64,000 nucleotides of DNA from Bombus terrestris (GCF_910591885.1 NC_063271.1:1481001-1545000); one strand, 5' to 3'. Shown: positions 1 through 10,560, counted from the stretch's first letter. Made by a program: numbers and translations. Notes: a model not told the origin generated them from the sequence alone.

Positions 1-1583
1 CAAATCGCGAGGCGGTAACCATCGAGGTCAGAGGGAGACTACACCCGTAGCGATCCCCGTGTTCGAATTCAAGGTTTTCGCGAAAACCAAATACGAAAGA
101 TGCTAGTAATCGTTTCGAATCGTGGTCATCCGCATCGTCGTTGTCTTTCATCGTCGTATCAAAAGCAAACGCATGGCAACCTCGTCAACCTCGATACGCC
201 TTCGCCAATGATAAGATAAAGGTTAGCATGTGTACGTTTCTCGTAGAGTTGCAAATGTGGGCGTTATTGTATTTCACTTACTCGTGTGCACTTCGATCCT
301 TGCGTTCGTTCTCGATAACGTTTCTTTCTACGCGTTCTTTTTGTTCTTTTATTCCATCCTTCTTTGTCTTGGCGATAACACGAAAGAAAGCGAGTGGATT
401 GTGCAAAGGAACGAATCGAAGAATCTCGATGAAACAAGAGTTTGCGAGGTTAGCCTCGGGCTTACACAGGTATGCGCAGGTATGCGCGAGTAGGCGCCAT
501 CGTGTGACCGCCCACGGAGAAGGTATATTTCTGCATTCGTACGTGGGCAAACGAGCGATGCGACCAACTGTGACGCTTAACCTACGTATACGTATAGATA
601 ATAATCAGGGCTGCTTTTATCTGTCAAGGTACGAAGCGACATATTTCGTTCCCTGATGCACTAAATTCATCTCGTTACGAATTGTTCAAGCTTCAAAATT
701 TTGCATCGAAACCCCGCTGTGATTAGAAATTCTTACGGACACACGATCTGTTACGGTTCATCTATGCGACTAGATTTAAAATACACAAGCGTTCACACAT
801 ATACACGTAGAATAACGTATACAACGCAAACACCAACACGTAGCAATGGAACTGTATGTGCTGGTGCACGTGTGGCGCTCTCCCAGTTAGCATGTACGTA
901 AATAAACTCAGGTTATAAACTCGGACCTGCAATTTTAGCAAGTGCCGCTCTTCATTCTGGACAAAAGAACTTACATACATATTATCCTCTTAAATTGTCT
1001 ACAATTATTCGTTATACTGCACGATGTAGAGTATACGGAGTTGATACTTTTCTCGTGCAACTCCGATCATAAGGCCCAAAAACAAAGATAAATGAAGGTA
1101 TAATTAGTTGAACGGAGGAACAAAGCGTTGCTTGACAGAGGCTCGTTCGAAACGTATATGTATACACAGCAAAGTGATATTACGTACTGGACAGAAGCCA
1201 ATTATACGAAAACTTGGACAGTGCAGCCTCAGACAGGATTCAATCAATCGTCCGAGCAAAATAAGTATCATAGGCGACTGTTTGTCTCGTGTTTGCCAAG
1301 AAGCCTTGAACGATGCCTCTATACCCGTGTAACGCAGACAAAGATAACGGAGAGAACTGTCTAATGCGTTTTTTGCAAGGAATTGCAACCGGTACGCCCT
1401 TTTCTTTTACGCTGGTATTCTCACGTGACTTTTGCCCCGCAAGTAAGGTAGGTAAGGGCTATATGAGTATAGTATGGTACACAGAACTCAAAGGTGAGGT
1501 GTCGCAAGTCGAAGCAATGGTAAATAGAAGCATCTTATCTCGCTTACTCTCACTTTCAATCCGGTGACTCTGTCCTTTGACTG
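1..1583. other. Gene-free flank, nothing recognised
   Basis: ORFs on both strands are short, overlapping and resemble no family I know. I see no convincing exon bounded by splice sites, tRNA or mobile element. The stretch may be distal regulatory DNA of brk, but nothing specific in it shows that. Confidence 0.5.
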
Positions 1584-1625
1584 TCGCGCGCGCACACACA
1601 CACATACACGTACACACGCTCACAA
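1584..1625. repeat. CG/CA alternating tract
   Basis: A run of CG dinucleotides passes into interrupted CA repeats. It is an alternating purine-pyrimidine tract lying about 105 bp before the first silencer match. Confidence 0.85.
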
Positions 1626-1730
1626 GTACAAATGCGTGAAAAGAGAGCAAGGAAAGCGAAGGCTACGAAACCGAAGCAAACGAACATGGGGGAGAAAGAG
1701 GGAAAGAGAATGGTCGGCGTACATCATTTG

Positions 1731-1746
1731 GGCGCCGAGAAGTCTG
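1731..1746 (+). promoter_or_regulatory. Smad/Schnurri silencer element match 1
   Basis: GGCGCCGAGAAGTCTG matches GRCGNC(N5)GTCTG at every fixed position. In Drosophila this is the element through which a Mad-Medea-Schnurri complex represses brk in response to Dpp. The Mad half-site is GGCGCC, the spacer is exactly 5 bp and the Medea half-site is GTCTG. It lies about 3.0 kb upstream of the brk ATG. Function here is inferred from the consensus and the location. Confidence 0.75.
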
Positions 1747-1752
1747 GCGCGA

Positions 1753-1782
1753 CCAGGCCAAGCCAGGCCAGGCCAGGCCAGA
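1753..1782. repeat. GGCCA pentanucleotide repeat
   Basis: Imperfect tandem copies of GGCCA begin a few bases after silencer match 1. Confidence 0.8.
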
Positions 1783-2375
1783 GGCGCGTCTCTGGTTACG
1801 CGACCATTTGGGGCGCCAAGCATGGAACGCCGCAGGGACGAGAAGAGCGAGAGGATGGGCAGATAGAAGAGGAAACCATAGGAAGGCAAAGAGGGAGAGA
1901 GAAAAAAGAGGGCCCCAGGAGGACCAGTGCTGGGGAAGGTAGGCGTTCGAGCATCGTCGTCGAGCTTTGAACCGGGGAATCGCATAGGATGACGTTGAGG
2001 GAGGAGAGGAGGGGAGGAATCAACGATGGGGCCCCTGCAGGCTACATTCCAGCGGGACGCGAGTTTTCAAACATGGCTACCCGCGTGAATGTAGGTCCAC
2101 GACCGATCGTATAACACGCACACACGTTCGACCTTACGAACTACAAGATCCCTCTTTCCTTCCTTCTCCTTCCTATTCTCGGTCTTCTCCGTTTCGCCTG
2201 TGTAATCTGTTCGGAACGATTCCCTCTCATAAACGTGCTCCTTCCCCCTAATGCTTGCTCCGTCACACGCTTATACAGACACTAACCCACAGAATCCCCC
2301 TGCCCCTTTACACCATCGGGTTGTTCGTTTCCCCTCTCCCCTCGTAGCAACCCGGACGGCCAGGCCGACCGAGCT

Positions 2376-2391
2376 GGCGACACCCTGTCTG
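2376..2391 (+). promoter_or_regulatory. Smad/Schnurri silencer element match 2
   Basis: GGCGACACCCTGTCTG matches GRCGNC(N5)GTCTG exactly, with the 5 bp spacer that Schnurri recruitment requires in Drosophila. It is in the same orientation as match 1 and about 2.4 kb upstream of the brk ATG. Confidence 0.75.
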
Positions 2392-2522
2392 GCAAGACCG
2401 GCCGGCGGACAAAGGAGGGGGAGCCTGGCCGCTGCGTTGCCACGTCCTCGGACTTCGAGCTGCACCTACCTTCGGCCCCAAGGACAAATCCGATGAACGT
2501 GCCAGCCATCGTGGCGTACTTA

Positions 2523-2538
2523 GGCGACTGTCGGTCTG
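2523..2538 (+). promoter_or_regulatory. Smad/Schnurri silencer element match 3
   Basis: GGCGACTGTCGGTCTG matches GRCGNC(N5)GTCTG exactly. It lies 147 bp after match 2 (start to start) and shares its GGCGAC half-site, while the spacer differs completely. This argues for constraint on the half-sites rather than a recent duplication. Confidence 0.75.
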
Positions 2539-3675
2539 CTACTGCTATGCCTCTTACCGATATTATTCCATGATCGGCTCTGCTCTCGCTTCTCTTCCAT
2601 AGCCCCAGAGCTCGACTACGATCATGAGACGTCCGACGATAGAGGAAAACAACATTGAGTTCGGTAGAAAAAGGAAAGAAGATACGATCTCGTGATTTGA
2701 ACGACAAGCATAAAATACCAAAAAGATGAGACACGCTCGCGAAACTATGCGAAGGTCGTATCGCTTCAGGAGGCACGTTCCTCTCGTCGCGATGTTAATG
2801 ATTGTCAGATGTATTTAGAAACGGTTCGGAGTTGGAATGATCGACGGAGCGAGAATAAGCAGGCAGATTCTTAGAAACGCAGTAGGGTGCTCCTTCGTGG
2901 AACGACAGGAGGATCGGTCGAGTCTCAGTTTCTGCTAGTGGCGCGAATCGTGGAAATTTACGAGGCCTCGGTTCGTTTCTTTCTACAAGGCCCGTCTCTC
3001 TCACTCCTGTTTCTCCAAAGTACATATATACTAACACGAGGCTTGCGTCATTGCTTGCAGGTCTCTCCGCGTCCGTATACGTTGCGGCCTACGTGCGGCT
3101 CAGCGACATGGCAACCGCGCGTAAAGCTAAACATATTAACTGTCGGCTCACGCCACAAAAACAACATGATCTCATTCCACTACGTATATGCGAGGAACGT
3201 GTGATCCGTATGCACGCTTCGAAATCTCATTCAGTGATAACCAAGAAGTGAATAGGACGAGCATTCGAGAAACGAAAAATAAGAATGCGACGAAAACTAT
3301 GAATAGCCATCGTAGTGACTGGTAACGGTAAGTCGGTAGAATGCTGGTAATAATCAGGAAAGAACAATACAGATCACATTACCCTACCGTGATTATAATA
3401 AGAACGGTACTTCAACCCTAACGAGACCTACCACTACCTGGCAAAGCTGACACGGCCACAGGCATTTTTCCTGGAAGGCAAAATCCCCTTGCCTCACCGG
3501 CCTTTCCCCTTATTCGATGCCAATAAAACTTCCTAGACGACGGTCGCTGTGTTGGCGCTCGGTACGGCAAACTTTCAAGAATCGTACCGTATGCGAAGTC
3601 TGACGTAGGTCTTCAACGATTTAACCTAGATAACACGCCTAATCTCAGCCGCGCGAGAAAACATCGTAGCTCGTC

Positions 3676-3700
3676 GAGTCGAGTCGAGTCGAGTCGAGTC
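3676..3700. repeat. (GAGTC)5 microsatellite
   Basis: Five perfect tandem copies of GAGTC. A second pentanucleotide array, differing by one base in its unit, follows 27 bp later. Confidence 0.95.
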
Positions 3701-3727
3701 GCGCGTCCACAATTCTTTTGACGCTTT

Positions 3728-3765
3728 GATTCGATTCGATTCGATTCGATTCGATCGCAATTCAT
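3728..3765. repeat. (GATTC)7 microsatellite
   Basis: Seven perfect tandem copies of GATTC plus a partial unit. The unit differs from the neighbouring GAGTC array at one base, so the two arrays may share an origin. Confidence 0.95.
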
Positions 3766-3905
3766 AGACATTGGAAAAGATTCTGCACAGCATATGCTAG
3801 TATAGTGAATGCCGAGAAAAGACATGATCGAGTCGCACTAGGAGAAAGGCGAACAAAAATCATGGCTCCATGCTGGCTAGTGCGAGCCGAGAGTTGGTAA
3901 GCAAC

Positions 3906-3945
3906 GAGCGAGTGAGCGAACGAGCGAGCGAACGGCAGAGGCAAG

Positions 3946-3980
<35 letters not shown>
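3906..3980. repeat. GAGC-like and (GCAG)9 tetranucleotide repeats
   Basis: An imperfect GAGC-type array (about 3906-3933) is followed by about nine perfect GCAG units (3945-3980). The array ends 14 bp before silencer match 4. Confidence 0.9.
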
Positions 3981-3994
3981 TCAGACGAGTACGG

Positions 3995-4010
3995 CAGACA
4001 ACATGGCGCC
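3995..4010 (-). promoter_or_regulatory. Smad/Schnurri silencer element match 4 (minus strand)
   Basis: Read on the minus strand the sequence is GGCGCCATGTTGTCTG, an exact match to GRCGNC(N5)GTCTG. It is the match closest to the gene, about 0.76 kb upstream of the brk ATG, and probably near the promoter. Its GGCGCC half also fits the Brinker site GGCGYY, so Brk itself could compete for it (inference). Confidence 0.75.
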
Positions 4011-4773
4011 GAGAGCGTCGTCACGCTGGCGTGACGTTTCCCGCGCGCGTCATTAACGGAAGTGAGCACACAAAATGGCGGAGTTTTACGGCGCTGAGGT
4101 GTGAAAGGGAGGAGAGAAAGGCGAGAGGGTGCGACGGGGGGGGAGGGGCGGGTGGGGCGCCTACGGGTGCGGGCAGTCAGGCAGGATGACGAGAGCCGTA
4201 GAAAGAGAGAAGTTGGTGGAGGTTAGGTCGGTGGCGCAAAGAAAGAAGAATGACTGGTGGCCGACGGCGGTGGACTAGCGCCTGTGCTACTCGAGTGGGA
4301 TGCGGGACGTCGAGGGGCGCTTACTGAATACGGAGAGTAAAGGACAGAGAATGGATCGCTGATAGGAAAGAGAGAGAAAGCGCTAGAGTACGGTCGATGC
4401 GGGAGTGGGGGTAGTACGGTGAGAGACCGAGAGTGCGGCAATGAGAAGGGAGACGCGCGGCAAGGGGTGACAGAGCGAGAGCGCGAGCTTGGGACGAGGG
4501 AGGAGAAGGGAAAGATCGTTTCAGTGGGAAGCAGCCGCATTCGTCGCCGGTGGTGGGGATGAAAATTAGTTACGGCATCTACCAAGACCTAAAAGGAACT
4601 CCGTGCGCGGCGCGGCCAGGCCACTTCGTGCAATGTTACGCGTTAAGGTACCCCCGTGCGTCGTTGGCAGTGCCCGGTTTCGAAGCTCATCGTCGTGTTC
4701 TCGTTCTCGTGTTCGACGTGACGGTCATCGTCACGCCGCGAAGGAGTTCGGTTCGTGAAATATAACACACGTT

Positions 4774-7635
4774 ATGGCTCATGGAGTAAGCGAAGTGCTC
4801 GGTGAGGAAAACACAGCAGTGAAAATGGTGCATCAAAAACAGCAACAACAGCAATCAGTGCATCAACATCAGCAGCAACAGAATACGAGGAAATCGGTCG
4901 GTGTGATGGGAAGCAGACGGATATTTGCGCCGGCCTTCAAGCTCAAGGTTCTCGATTCGTACAGAAACGACATCGACTGTCGTGGAAATCAGCGTGCCAC
5001 CGCGAGGAAGTACGGGATTCATCGACGTCAAATACAAAAATGGTTACAGTGTGAGGATAATTTGAGAAACAGTTGTGCCGAGACTGGAAATACCAGTGGT
5101 GGAGTGGTCTCGACAACGGCGATCTCTCCCGTGGGTGTTTCCAAGCCGGACGGTACCGTGACGGAAGCCACGGGGCCTGCCGTGACTCCAGCAGCGCCGG
5201 CCTTGAACCTCAGCCTCGCCAGACTGCACGGCGACGAGCTGGCTACACAGCAAGGGCCCCCACCTCTTCTTTCTCATCCTCCTCATGGTGGTTCACCCTC
5301 TTCGCCCCAATATGCTTCCCAATCTGGAACGGCGACGGCGCCGGTTTTGCCCGTTCGTCTCGGATATCAAGAATATTCCGGCAGCAATTCCGAGCAGCAT
5401 CATTCTTGTCGGGAAACGGAGGATCGAGTACAGGTAACGGTGGACGTTCACGGTTACTCAGAGACACGCGCAGATCAAGAATCCACCTACTACGTTCTAA
5501 ATTCGGACGGCCAACGAGAACACGAAAATTTTATCGACGGTCGAAACGAAGCGAAAGTGTATCAGACTCTGACGGCGTATCGAGTACCTGTTCATCAGGA
5601 ACACCACCGATACGGTGGTAACGAGGCTAGCAACGAGATTGCGATCGCCACATCGTCGTTACATCGACATCGTTCTTCGACACCTAGTGCTACTCATCAT
5701 CATCATCGATCTCAGCAAAATTACGGGGACGTGGATTCGTCGTCATCGATGGACGGGAAATCATCGTCACCGCCGTCGTACGGATCGCTGCTAGCGCCGT
5801 CGATGATAAAGACGGAACGAGCGAGCCCAGACTCGGCGGCGACGCCAGTGCCGTGCGAATCGACGAGTTCCCCCGGTGTCTCGAGGGTCCCTCTCTCGCC
5901 CGTTTCGTATCCAGCCAACGGCACCGGTTCCAACTCTAGCTCCAGCTCCACCATGTCCGTTCACTTCGATTCCCCACGGGCCTCCGCGAGTCCATGCTTG
6001 CACGTGCACGTCCACGAACACGCACACGCACACGCGTCACCAACGTTGGATTCCGAGAAGCCGATCCCGTCCCTACACCATCGATCGGCGCAGCAGCAGC
6101 AGCACCAGAGAGAGTCCAGGGAAACGACCACCACCGCGGTTCGTATCCACGCAGAGAAGGAAACGGAGAACATCGCCGAAGAACCGGAAATCGGAAGGGC
6201 GATGGTTAAGGAAGAGATCCAGCTGGAGGAGGATGTCGCAGCACCGATCGTGGAAGAAGGAAGAGAAGCCGTTGTCGCGTCTTCGTACGTCGATTACCAA
6301 CGACCACCTGCCGCTACCTCGACACTCGCCGACTCCTGTCCGATAAGCCCCGTACACGATCGAGAAGGGTACTCTTTACCCTCGAGCCCTCAGGAACCAG
6401 TCAGCTCCGGTAGATCCAGCACAAGTTGCTCCGACAGCGAGATGGACCCCCTCGACTGCTCTTCCGGCAGCCACAATTCATCCAACGATCTCGCTCGTCG
6501 ACGATCTTTCTCCCTTCGATTCAAATTGGACGTCCTCGACGCTTTTCATCGAGACGTCGGCGTGGCGGGCAATCAACGCGCCACCGCCAGGAAATTTGGC
6601 ATAAACCGTCGTCAGGTACAGAAGTGGCTCGGACAGGAGACGGAACTGCGAGGCGAGATCGCCCTCCGTGGAAACTCCAGACAACGGCTCGGCCCTATCC
6701 AGGATGCCGCTTCCGGTGACTCACCGGTAGATCTGAGGACGTCGAACTACGTTTCGAGCTTATCGCAGGATCGTATTGAAATCGAGTTCGAGCGATCGCC
6801 TCCGCCTCTTTACTGTTGCGACGTTGGTTCCTCCTCTTCGCACCATCTTCCGTACTACCAGCATCCAGCCGCGGTCGATGTATCTTCCGAGAACGAGCCC
6901 GTCGTTTCTTGCAATCTCGCTTGTTGCATGGACGGCCACGTCGTAACACCGGTCGCTTCGTGCTACCAGGAAACCTCCTTAAGAGGATCTTGCTACTCCA
7001 GCTCGCACTCCAGACTGTACTGTTATTCGCCTCGAGAATATTCCTCGGAGATCACCTCGGCTCCCGAGCACTCGGAGGAATTGTCCTCGGCGTTTAAGAG
7101 ACAGCACTGCACGCTTTCCTGCTGTTACGAAACTCTGCCGTCGCCGAAGAGGCTCTGCCTGGAAGCCGAAGACCCGATCAGGACGAACTCCTGCCATGAA
7201 GTGCCTCCTCAGGAAACGCCGCTCTGTTTGGTGAAGCCAAAGAGGCTCGTCGTCGCCTCTCCGTCGAGAACGGAGCCGGTATCGAGCACCGTGCCAACAC
7301 CACCGGCGTCCACCGTGCCTCCGCCACCGGGACCAACGTTGAAGAAGGACGCAATTCTGTTCAAGCCGTATTTGGACAATCCTGTGACCAAACCTATCAA
7401 GGAACACGCGATCCAAAGAGGCTTGTCGCCAGTCAGTAGCCAGAGTATAATCGTGAACAACAACAACAACTGCCAAAGTATCTGTAATTTAAACGAAGGC
7501 AGAGGTCACGACTATGCTCTCGAGTTGAGCCTGAGATTGCCGGTGTCCTGGAGGGCTCATCCAAGTCCGTACACTGAGTTCCCACAGGTCAGGAGTGCGT
7601 TTGTTAGGTATCCAGCGAGTCCTCATTACACTTAA
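4774..7635 (+). CDS. brk: Brinker transcriptional repressor with two BrkDBDs
   Basis: Nuclear repressor of BMP (Dpp) target genes; Brinker binds GGCGYY sites. The ORF of 953 residues has no intron, as in Drosophila brk. A first Brinker DNA-binding domain spans about residues 47-100 and a second about 575-629; each holds the core GNQRATARK followed by a RRQxQKWL helix. Over about 53 aligned positions the two share about 31 identities. Drosophila Brk is known to have one such domain. A CtBP-type motif PVDLR lies at 651-655 and a Groucho-type motif FKPY at 863-866. The rest is low complexity: Gln-rich 21-36, a His/Ala run at 410-421, and Ser/Pro-rich stretches. The ATG at 4774 is the first after an in-frame TGA at 4756. 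Likely regulated by the upstream Smad/Schnurri matches. Confidence 0.95.
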   Translation: MAHGVSEVLGEENTAVKMVHQKQQQQQSVHQHQQQQNTRKSVGVMGSRRIFAPAFKLKVLDSYRNDIDCRGNQRATARKYGIHRRQIQKWLQCEDNLRNSCAETGNTSGGVVSTTAISPVGVSKPDGTVTEATGPAVTPAAPALNLSLARLHGDELATQQGPPPLLSHPPHGGSPSSPQYASQSGTATAPVLPVRLGYQEYSGSNSEQHHSCRETEDRVQVTVDVHGYSETRADQESTYYVLNSDGQREHENFIDGRNEAKVYQTLTAYRVPVHQEHHRYGGNEASNEIAIATSSLHRHRSSTPSATHHHHRSQQNYGDVDSSSSMDGKSSSPPSYGSLLAPSMIKTERASPDSAATPVPCESTSSPGVSRVPLSPVSYPANGTGSNSSSSSTMSVHFDSPRASASPCLHVHVHEHAHAHASPTLDSEKPIPSLHHRSAQQQQHQRESRETTTTAVRIHAEKETENIAEEPEIGRAMVKEEIQLEEDVAAPIVEEGREAVVASSYVDYQRPPAATSTLADSCPISPVHDREGYSLPSSPQEPVSSGRSSTSCSDSEMDPLDCSSGSHNSSNDLARRRSFSLRFKLDVLDAFHRDVGVAGNQRATARKFGINRRQVQKWLGQETELRGEIALRGNSRQRLGPIQDAASGDSPVDLRTSNYVSSLSQDRIEIEFERSPPPLYCCDVGSSSSHHLPYYQHPAAVDVSSENEPVVSCNLACCMDGHVVTPVASCYQETSLRGSCYSSSHSRLYCYSPREYSSEITSAPEHSEELSSAFKRQHCTLSCCYETLPSPKRLCLEAEDPIRTNSCHEVPPQETPLCLVKPKRLVVASPSRTEPVSSTVPTPPASTVPPPPGPTLKKDAILFKPYLDNPVTKPIKEHAIQRGLSPVSSQSIIVNNNNNCQSICNLNEGRGHDYALELSLRLPVSWRAHPSPYTEFPQVRSAFVRYPASPHYT

Positions 7636-10485
7636 TTGGTAAATCACGACTGATCCTCGATTGCGCGAAACAGGAGCGACGGTTTGTTCTATCTTAACGG
7701 GATAGTATCCATCTAAATTAATCGAATATCAAGGAGTCGATATTTTATGTGAAAACAATTTTTTAAAGCCGATATCTCCGTCGAATGTAACCGTTACCGA
7801 TGACATTTAATTCGGAAACAAAAAAAAAGATTATAGTTAATATTTTATCCGTATCAAGGACGTTTCAATCGATTCGTAGATATTCGTTGGATAGCAAAAG
7901 ACCTTCCACAAAGGATTTAGCCGGGCAGGATCGATTGGTACGTGATCTACGACACGTCGTATGCCACGTAAGCGTTTATCATTTCCTCGATCATCGGTGT
8001 CGCGTTATACATCACGATAAGTCTTAATCGACCATTGGACGAGCCGGGATATGGAAGGAGATTATACACGGTCGCGTCTTCGTTCGGCATGTTCCAACTT
8101 CTTCGGATCTGGCCTTTTTTCTCCCGCTGCCCTCCGTAAGGTTTTTTCACTCCTCCCCTTCTACTCTCCCTCTTTCTCCCCACCCATGAAAATCGTCGAG
8201 AAGTACACACACGGAGAAGTTTTTTCTCGTGCCGGCTTTATCGACGAGATTAGCTCGTTCGACGGCTATCGGCTAGGCCGTTTAGAGGTCGAGTGTGCTC
8301 GCTATAATTACGGAATTATGTCAGTCTCGGTATGATATCGATCACGAGGAAAACTCGGTAGCGTGGTCTCGCGCGCGGCACCGTGCCGTTCCGCAACGCA
8401 ACACCACGACACCGCCTTTATTTCGCCGCCAATTGCCTTCGTGGAAAACACTCGATTCGTAATCTCGACCATGGGAAACGGCTACCGGTTTTTCTTTTTC
8501 GAACCCGGTTCGATTTCTTGGTAAAAGCAGATCGGTGTCGCGACACCGGACTTTTCCGCGAACCGACGCCGCTCCTCTCGTTTCGCGTTCAGTCGAGGAT
8601 CGATCTCTTAATATCGTTTAATTGCTCAAACAATTTCTTCCATACGCGCACGTGTGCCACGCATGGTGCGTAAGTATTACGACAGGGTTTCGTCTCAATT
8701 TTTCCTCTCTAATTTTTCGGAACTCTCTCCCCTCTCGAACAGCCAGGCGATTTATTTCCTTAGGTGTCTCGTTTCCTTCATCCTGGATCGAATTTTCTGT
8801 AAATATGTATATACGATGGTATAGAAAGATCGAGCCGAGTAAACTCGGATTTCGAACATATCGATGCATCTTTGATAATAATTTGGTTCGATCTTCTCGC
8901 TAGCATCATCATTCGTGGTTATTTTTGTATCGAATGTGCGATCCCGAGGAAGAAGGAAAGGGACACGAAATGTTGAAGAAGGACTTCGCGAGAAATTCGC
9001 CGTACACGCTTCCCTTCGAGGCCGCCATCCGTGCCTTTCTTCTCGTTGATCCTAGAGCAAACGTGTTGCCCAATTTAGAGCAAACTTACACGTAGACTTA
9101 GTCGTATATAGAGCTATATTTTGTACAAATTTGTGTCTCGATTCCGCTAAGAAATCGACAAGGATAAAAAGGGAATGTAAAACGGCGAATCGATTCCGCG
9201 TGGAGAAACTTGAAATTATGTATTTGTTGCGATAAAGTAATTGTAAATATTTTTATTGCTATTGATCGATGAAATTTTGACAATCCAATGTTCTACGTCG
9301 AAACGATTCGTTCGTTGATCGCACATATACGTATACTCCAAGTCGGGATACGAGACTGATCGTACGGGGAGACTTTCAAAAAGACACACACGAAAACGTT
9401 CCGTAAAATCCGCGTGCCTTACACGATATACATATAACGTAGAAATTAGAATCACACAGGGACTCAACATCGTTATAGCATCGAGTGTTTAGAGAATATG
9501 ATCGCGATTCTAATTTAGGTTAGCGCACTCGTTCGCGGTACAAAACCACGAGAGTAACGTTCTTAATTATTCTTATAAATTATTCACGCGTGTACATCGT
9601 TTCATGCGTTCGTTCTCCGGTTGGTATTCCGCCGGCTTATTTCGATTCTCGAGTCGATAACGCGTTCATTTTTATCGTCGAACGACCTTCGAGCTATCAC
9701 GGCGAAGAAAGTTTCTGAATCAGCGGTCGGTCGCGAAGCGAAAAAAAAAAAACTCGGAAATGCCTCGTTCCGTTTTCTGTGTCTGATAATCGATCGCTAT
9801 CTGCCCGAAACGATTGGAACGAGATAATCTACGCGTACAGCGTGTGCCCCACGGTCTGCGAAAATAGAGTACGATCCGGCGAGAAAGTTTCCCTCGGATG
9901 GGAAACCGAAAATAGCGTTCCACGAATGTTCTGCGATCCGGCAATTGAGCACGTCGCGGCAAAGAAGGGCAATTTTGTAAATTACCATCGCAGACAGAGC
10001 AGTTACGTCAATGTTTCAATATTCAGACTCAATCGAGCTCGTTCCAAGCGCAACTAATCTCACGCGTTGCGATAGCCGCGTGTATTATCAGCCAGAAAGA
10101 TGCACTTGCGTTCCTCGTGGATAGTGCTACGCACGGGTCAACGGTATTTACCTGGATTCATGCCTCCACGGAGCAGAAACTAAATTCCTCCGGTTTCCTA
10201 CCTCTATTGGTAGATGGAATTTCATCTACCAAACGTACCGCTAATCTCTTTCTTTTATTCATTTTCTAACTGAGATCTTTTTAACGAATTTCTTTGGCAA
10301 ATAATAAACCTCGAGAATCGAATATCGCCAAAGTGGGAGAAGAAACCGTATTAACCTTGTCCGCGTTCGCCGATAGGGTCAAGGTGGCAATGTACAATAA
10401 AATATAGCGTAATCTTAAGCCATAATGAATTACATAATGCCATAACAACGTTTTACATAATAAACGTACTGTCGAACCGACTGAC
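7636..10485. other. brk 3' flank, probable 3' UTR then nothing recognised
   Basis: No supported coding exon. The first bases after the brk stop are AT-rich, as a 3' UTR would be. The first canonical AATAAA on the plus strand that I see is at 10303-10308, with another at 10396-10401. So brk either has a 3' UTR of roughly 2.7 kb or uses a variant signal that I cannot identify. Confidence 0.45.
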
Positions 10486-10560
10486 GAGAGAGAGAGAGAA
10501 AAAGAGAGTGTGTGTGTGTATGTGTGTGTGTGAAAGAGAGATAGAGAGAGAGAGAGAGCG
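10486..10560. repeat. GA/GT compound microsatellite
   Basis: GA repeats, then GT repeats, then GA repeats again, each lightly interrupted. Confidence 0.92.

Larger units (their letters stand above)
1647..4773 (+). promoter_or_regulatory. brk upstream silencer region and leader
   Basis: This GC-richer, CpG-rich stretch lies directly upstream of the brk start codon. It has no supported coding exon. It contains four exact matches to the Smad/Schnurri silencer consensus, listed separately, and several microsatellites. An in-frame TGA at 4756-4758 closes the reading frame before the brk ATG, so the leader is untranslated. No clear TATA box was found; the purine-rich, GC-rich block at about 4080-4560 is the likeliest place for the brk promoter and 5' leader (inference). 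Confidence 0.6.

Noticed and set aside
6979..7476. 165-codon minus-strand ORF inside brk
   Set aside because: Shadow of the brk coding strand, caused by its codon use.
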